Below, in pieces: positions 5,582 through 7,399 of a stretch of 7,399 nucleotides of DNA. The notes under the pieces are model-generated. The model did not search any database. It had not been told where the DNA came from and saw only the letters and a program-made list of their open reading frames with translations. How positions within the stretch are numbered: the stretch's first letter is position 1; each line of letters starts with the position of its first letter. Source of the DNA: Actinomycetota bacterium (GTDB lineage: Bacteria; Actinomycetota; Actinomycetes; Nanopelagicales; Nanopelagicaceae); the NCBI GenBank assembly GCA_947463335.1, contig CANHRF010000050.1:1-7399 (forward strand), written 5' to 3'. The position numbers and the translations under genes are program-made.

Positions 5582-5655
5582 ACCGCTATAGCTCAGCGGA
5601 TAGAGCACCTTTTTGACTGAAAGGCGGGTCGTAGATTCGAATCCTACCAGCGGTA
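5582..5655 (+). tRNA. tRNA-like gene, copy 2 (position-based anticodon GAC, Val; unsure)
   Basis: A better-formed cloverleaf than copy 1. The acceptor ACCGCTA with CAGCGGT has one A-C mismatch at the inner pair; T8-A9 follow; D stem GCTC/GAGC encloses AGCGGATA with standard A14, G15, GG and A21; anticodon stem CCTTT/AAAGG is perfect around TTGACTG; a six-base variable loop CGGGTC ends in C48; T stem GTAGA/CCTAC has an A-C mismatch at the normally invariant 53-61 G-C pair around TTCGAAT; and A73 has no encoded CCA. Positions 34-36 read GAC, a genuine bacterial valine anticodon, but T37 is unusual because a purine is expected. As in copy 1, TGCGT and ACGCA extend the acceptor pairing outside the tRNA. 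A functional tRNA, a decayed tRNA or a tRNA mimic all remain possible. Confidence 0.6.
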
Positions 5656-5663
5656 CGCACCAC

Positions 5664-5703
5664 AAGTGGCCCCACAGTTCGTCGCGTGGGGCCACTTTGC
5701 TTT
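5664..5703 (+). terminator. Rho-independent terminator of tRNA-like copy 2
   Basis: AAGTGGCCCCAC (5664-5675) pairs perfectly with GTGGGGCCACTT (5686-5697) over 12 bp around a ten-base loop, then TGCTTT. It matches the structure after copy 1, with a C at 5672 where copy 1 has a T that forms a wobble pair. Confidence 0.75.
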
Positions 5704-5783
5704 AACTAAATTGATTTAACTACTCGGCGTAACTACCCACGTGTAAGATTCAAGAGTTAATCAATCCAAGAAAGCGGTAGCCC

Positions 5784-6023
5784 ATGTCATTTGTTATGTA
5801 CTCAACTAGCTGGTGCGGCTATTGCAAGAGGCTGAAATCGCAACTCGCCGACCTTGGCGTCACCTTTGAAGAGATAAATATTGAAGAGGTCGAAGGAACT
5901 GCCGAAATCGTAGAAAAAGTTAATGGCGGCAACCGCACTGTTCCAACTCTTGTTTTCTCAGATGGCACTGCAATGACTAATCCATCAGCTAAAGAGGTTG
6001 TAGAAAAACTCGCCAAACTATAG
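5784..6023 (+). CDS. mrx1: Mycoredoxin-type glutaredoxin
   Basis: A 79-residue glutaredoxin-fold protein, matching the length of mycoredoxin-1 and NrdH-like proteins. It carries W10-C11-G12-Y13-C14 as the redox site, T52-V53-P54 with the cis-proline, and GNRTVPTLVFSDGTAMTNPS, the arrangement typical of actinobacterial mycoredoxins, which reduce mycothiol mixed disulfides in the cytosol. The CGYC site and TNPS segment favour mycoredoxin over NrdH, which usually has CVQC or CMQC. The start at ATG 5784 has a weak leader (GCGGTAG). The following SDR gene begins 14 bases after the stop, so this appears to be the first gene of a three-gene operon. The gene suggests a mycothiol-using actinobacterium. 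Confidence 0.9.
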   Translation: MSFVMYSTSWCGYCKRLKSQLADLGVTFEEINIEEVEGTAEIVEKVNGGNRTVPTLVFSDGTAMTNPSAKEVVEKLAKL

Positions 6024-6037
6024 GAAGAGGAATTCAC

Positions 6038-6826
6038 GTGAAGAAGCTGGATCAGAAAGTGGCAATTGTTACAGGTGCCGCTCAGGGGATCGGTCTTTCC
6101 ATTGCAGAAGAATTAGCGCTTGCCGGTGCTCACATTGCAATCTTTGATTTGAAATTAGAGTCAGCACAAGCTGCAGCAGCGGAGATCACAAAACTCGGTG
6201 TGACTTCTCGTGGATATGCAGTGGACGTTTCAAACTCGAAAGCGGTAGATGCTGCTTTCGCCCAGGTGGTTTCTGATTTCGGACATCTCGATATTTTGGT
6301 AAACAACGCCGGCATATCAATGGTTGGTCCGCATATAAAGGATCTGACTGATGAAGTTTGGGATTTAAGCCTTGGAGTAATGCAGAGCGGCGTTTTTTAC
6401 TGCATGCGTGCTGCAACAAAGTATTTTCTTCCGCAACGTTCGGGCAGCGTGGTTAACATTTCTTCAATCCGTGGCTTCACATCTAATCCCGGGCGACTTG
6501 CTTACTGCGCAACAAAAGCGGCGGTAATTATGATGACCCGTGTCGCGGCAGCCGAATGGGCACCGTATGGAGTTCGTGCCAATGCAATTGCTCCAGGTGT
6601 TCAGCGAACCCCGATGTGGGATGTTGATGTTGATCTAGGTGTCGTTGATGAAGAGCGCGTATTGCGCGTGACTCCCGCAGGACGTTTAGGTGATCCCAAG
6701 GAAGTCGGCAAGCTTGCAGTTTTCTTATGTTCCGATGATGCCGAGTTTATAAATGGAGATTGCATCACAATCGATGGCGGCCTCACAACAGTTCCGATCG
6801 ATGGCGCAGTTGTTCGGCCAGAGTAA
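6038..6826 (+). CDS. Short-chain dehydrogenase/reductase, second paralogue (active-site Asn replaced)
   Basis: A 262-residue SDR. TGAAQGIG (12-19) binds the dinucleotide and D37 after strand 2 suggests NAD(H). NNAG is at 89-92; S143 in NISSIRG, Y156 and K160 (YCATK) give the catalytic Ser-Tyr-Lys; PGVQRTPMW and the DGG near 246-248 complete the fold. The helix-4 Asn of the classical catalytic tetrad, normally in the pattern W-x6-N-x2-G-x-F, is Met115 here (WDLSLGVMQSGVF). The start is GTG 6038 with GAGG seven bases upstream. It sits between mycoredoxin (14-base gap) and a VOC protein (33-base gap), all in one direction. It is clearly not a recent copy of the SDR at 4673-5419, as identity is limited to family motifs. 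The substrate is unknown. Confidence 0.93.
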   Translation: MKKLDQKVAIVTGAAQGIGLSIAEELALAGAHIAIFDLKLESAQAAAAEITKLGVTSRGYAVDVSNSKAVDAAFAQVVSDFGHLDILVNNAGISMVGPHIKDLTDEVWDLSLGVMQSGVFYCMRAATKYFLPQRSGSVVNISSIRGFTSNPGRLAYCATKAAVIMMTRVAAAEWAPYGVRANAIAPGVQRTPMWDVDVDLGVVDEERVLRVTPAGRLGDPKEVGKLAVFLCSDDAEFINGDCITIDGGLTTVPIDGAVVRPE

Positions 6827-6859
6827 ATCCAAATATCCACGGGAGAGCGGGTAAATAGC

Positions 6860-7351
6860 ATGTCGATTCGCGGCGCAGTCCAACACACTGGCTTTACCGT
6901 GAGCAACTTAGAGCGATCAGTGGATTTCTATGTTCGCATTCTCGGTTGCAAAGTGATTATGACGCAAGAAAAGACAGGTGGATATTTGGCCGCGATTGTT
7001 GGGTACCCAAATGCCAGCCTAAAGATGGCGCATTTAAGTGATCCGGCAGGACTCCACGTGATTGAACTCTTTGAGTACAGCGTTCCGGAAATGATCAAAA
7101 TAGATTTGGAGCCACGCCTAATTGGCAATGCCCACCTCTGCTTTTTAGTCTCTGATTTAAATGCAATCTACGAGGCAATAAAAAATGAAGGAATTACCTT
7201 CATATCCGCACCAGTTGATGTTGATACCGGTGCAAATGCAGGGGGAGCAGCCTTATATCTGAAGGATCCAGATGGAATTACTATGGAACTTTTCCAACCA
7301 GGACCAGGAACTGCTTCTTACAAGTTATTGCACGCCACTAACCGCAACTAA
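6860..7351 (+). CDS. VOC-superfamily protein (glyoxalase/dioxygenase fold), second paralogue
   Basis: A 163-residue VOC-fold protein with a full set of likely metal ligands: H9 in QHTGFTV, E69 in VIELFEY, H92 in AHLCFLV and E143 in TMELFQP. VDFYVRILGC (21-30) and YLKDPDG (133-139) mark the two modules. Its ligand spacing and the DVDTGANAGG loop resemble the VOC protein at 4193-4651 closely enough to call them one subfamily. The start ATG 6860 has a G-rich leader (GGGAG at 6841, GCGGG at 6847). The gene is third in the mycoredoxin-SDR-VOC operon. A possible coupled role is metal-dependent isomerisation or cleavage of an SDR product; this is inference. Confidence 0.9.
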   Translation: MSIRGAVQHTGFTVSNLERSVDFYVRILGCKVIMTQEKTGGYLAAIVGYPNASLKMAHLSDPAGLHVIELFEYSVPEMIKIDLEPRLIGNAHLCFLVSDLNAIYEAIKNEGITFISAPVDVDTGANAGGAALYLKDPDGITMELFQPGPGTASYKLLHATNRN

Positions 7352-7355
7352 TGTT

Positions 7356-7399
7356 ATGAATGTCAGCGAACATATCCGCCTCTTTCCCCGGACGCTCCA
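7356..7399 (+). CDS. Possible start of a further gene (3' end outside window)
   Basis: After the VOC stop two overlapping starts remain open to the window edge: ATG 7356 (MNVSEHIRLFPRTL) and ATG 7360 in another frame (MSANISASFPGRS). Neither has a convincing ribosome binding site. The closeness to the operon suggests a downstream member, but 14 codons do not allow a family call or a choice of frame. Confidence 0.3.
   Translation, partial: MNVSEHIRLFPRTL

Larger units (their letters stand above)
5536..5703 (+). repeat. Copy 2 of the hairpin + tRNA-like + terminator cassette
   Basis: This is the direct-repeat partner of 1547-1713, with a constant offset of 3989 bases through the tRNA-like part and one inserted base in the terminator loop. 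The 5' hairpin, the acceptor-stem strands, the D stem and the terminator stem are conserved, whereas the anticodon arm and T stem differ. The two copies enclose about 4 kb containing the restriction-modification genes and one VOC/SDR pair. Confidence 0.85.

Noticed and set aside
1547..5703. Insertion sequence or transposon defined by the repeats
   Set aside because: No transposase or integrase gene lies between the repeats; the repeats are direct, contain tRNA-like genes, and show no target-site duplication that I could see.
1..7399. CRISPR array
   Set aside because: No set of short, regularly spaced direct repeats is present; the only notable direct repeat is the two-copy tRNA-like cassette.

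Overview
The window looks like chromosomal DNA from a moderately low-GC actinobacterium. The best clue is a mycoredoxin-type glutaredoxin (5784-6023), a family characteristic of Actinobacteria. A freshwater acI/Nanopelagicales-type organism would fit the compact layout and base composition, but that is inference. No genome-level marker is present.

Left part (1-1495), all on the + strand: the C-terminal end of pyruvate phosphate dikinase; a 49-residue CDGSH-like iron-sulfur mini-protein too short for usual ORF cut-offs; a DoxX-like membrane protein with no ordinary start codon at its natural N-terminus; and a DCC-family (YuxK-type) thiol-disulfide oxidoreductase. The last three are closely packed and look like a small redox/membrane transcription unit.

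Middle part (about 1547-5703): a segment of about 4 kb bounded by two directly repeated, roughly 167-bp cassettes. Each cassette consists of a 14-bp hairpin, a tRNA-like gene and a GC-rich terminator hairpin. The outer parts of the two copies are nearly identical, whereas the anticodon arm and T arm differ, with pairing in the T stem largely kept by compensating changes. In both copies the acceptor stem pairs beyond the tRNA ends, up to 12 bp in copy 1. The loop positions give anticodons (AAC, GAC) with an unusual T after them. Between the cassettes lie an unknown 181-residue protein, a probable HNH-type restriction endonuclease, a convergent beta-class DNA methyltransferase whose stop codon abuts that of the endonuclease, a VOC-fold (glyoxalase-like) protein and a convergent short-chain dehydrogenase (SDR). 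This looks like a Type II restriction-modification locus in a tRNA-like-flanked segment.

Right part (5784-7399), all on the + strand: mycoredoxin, a second SDR and a second VOC protein in tight order, forming an operon, then the first bases of a possible further gene. The two SDR/VOC pairs on either side of the second cassette are paralogous and may serve related small-molecule pathways. The substrates cannot be read from the sequence.

The most unusual signal is the pair of tRNA-like cassettes. They could be odd tRNA genes, decayed copies, or a tRNA-derived repeat family. A search of the host genome for further copies would decide between these.
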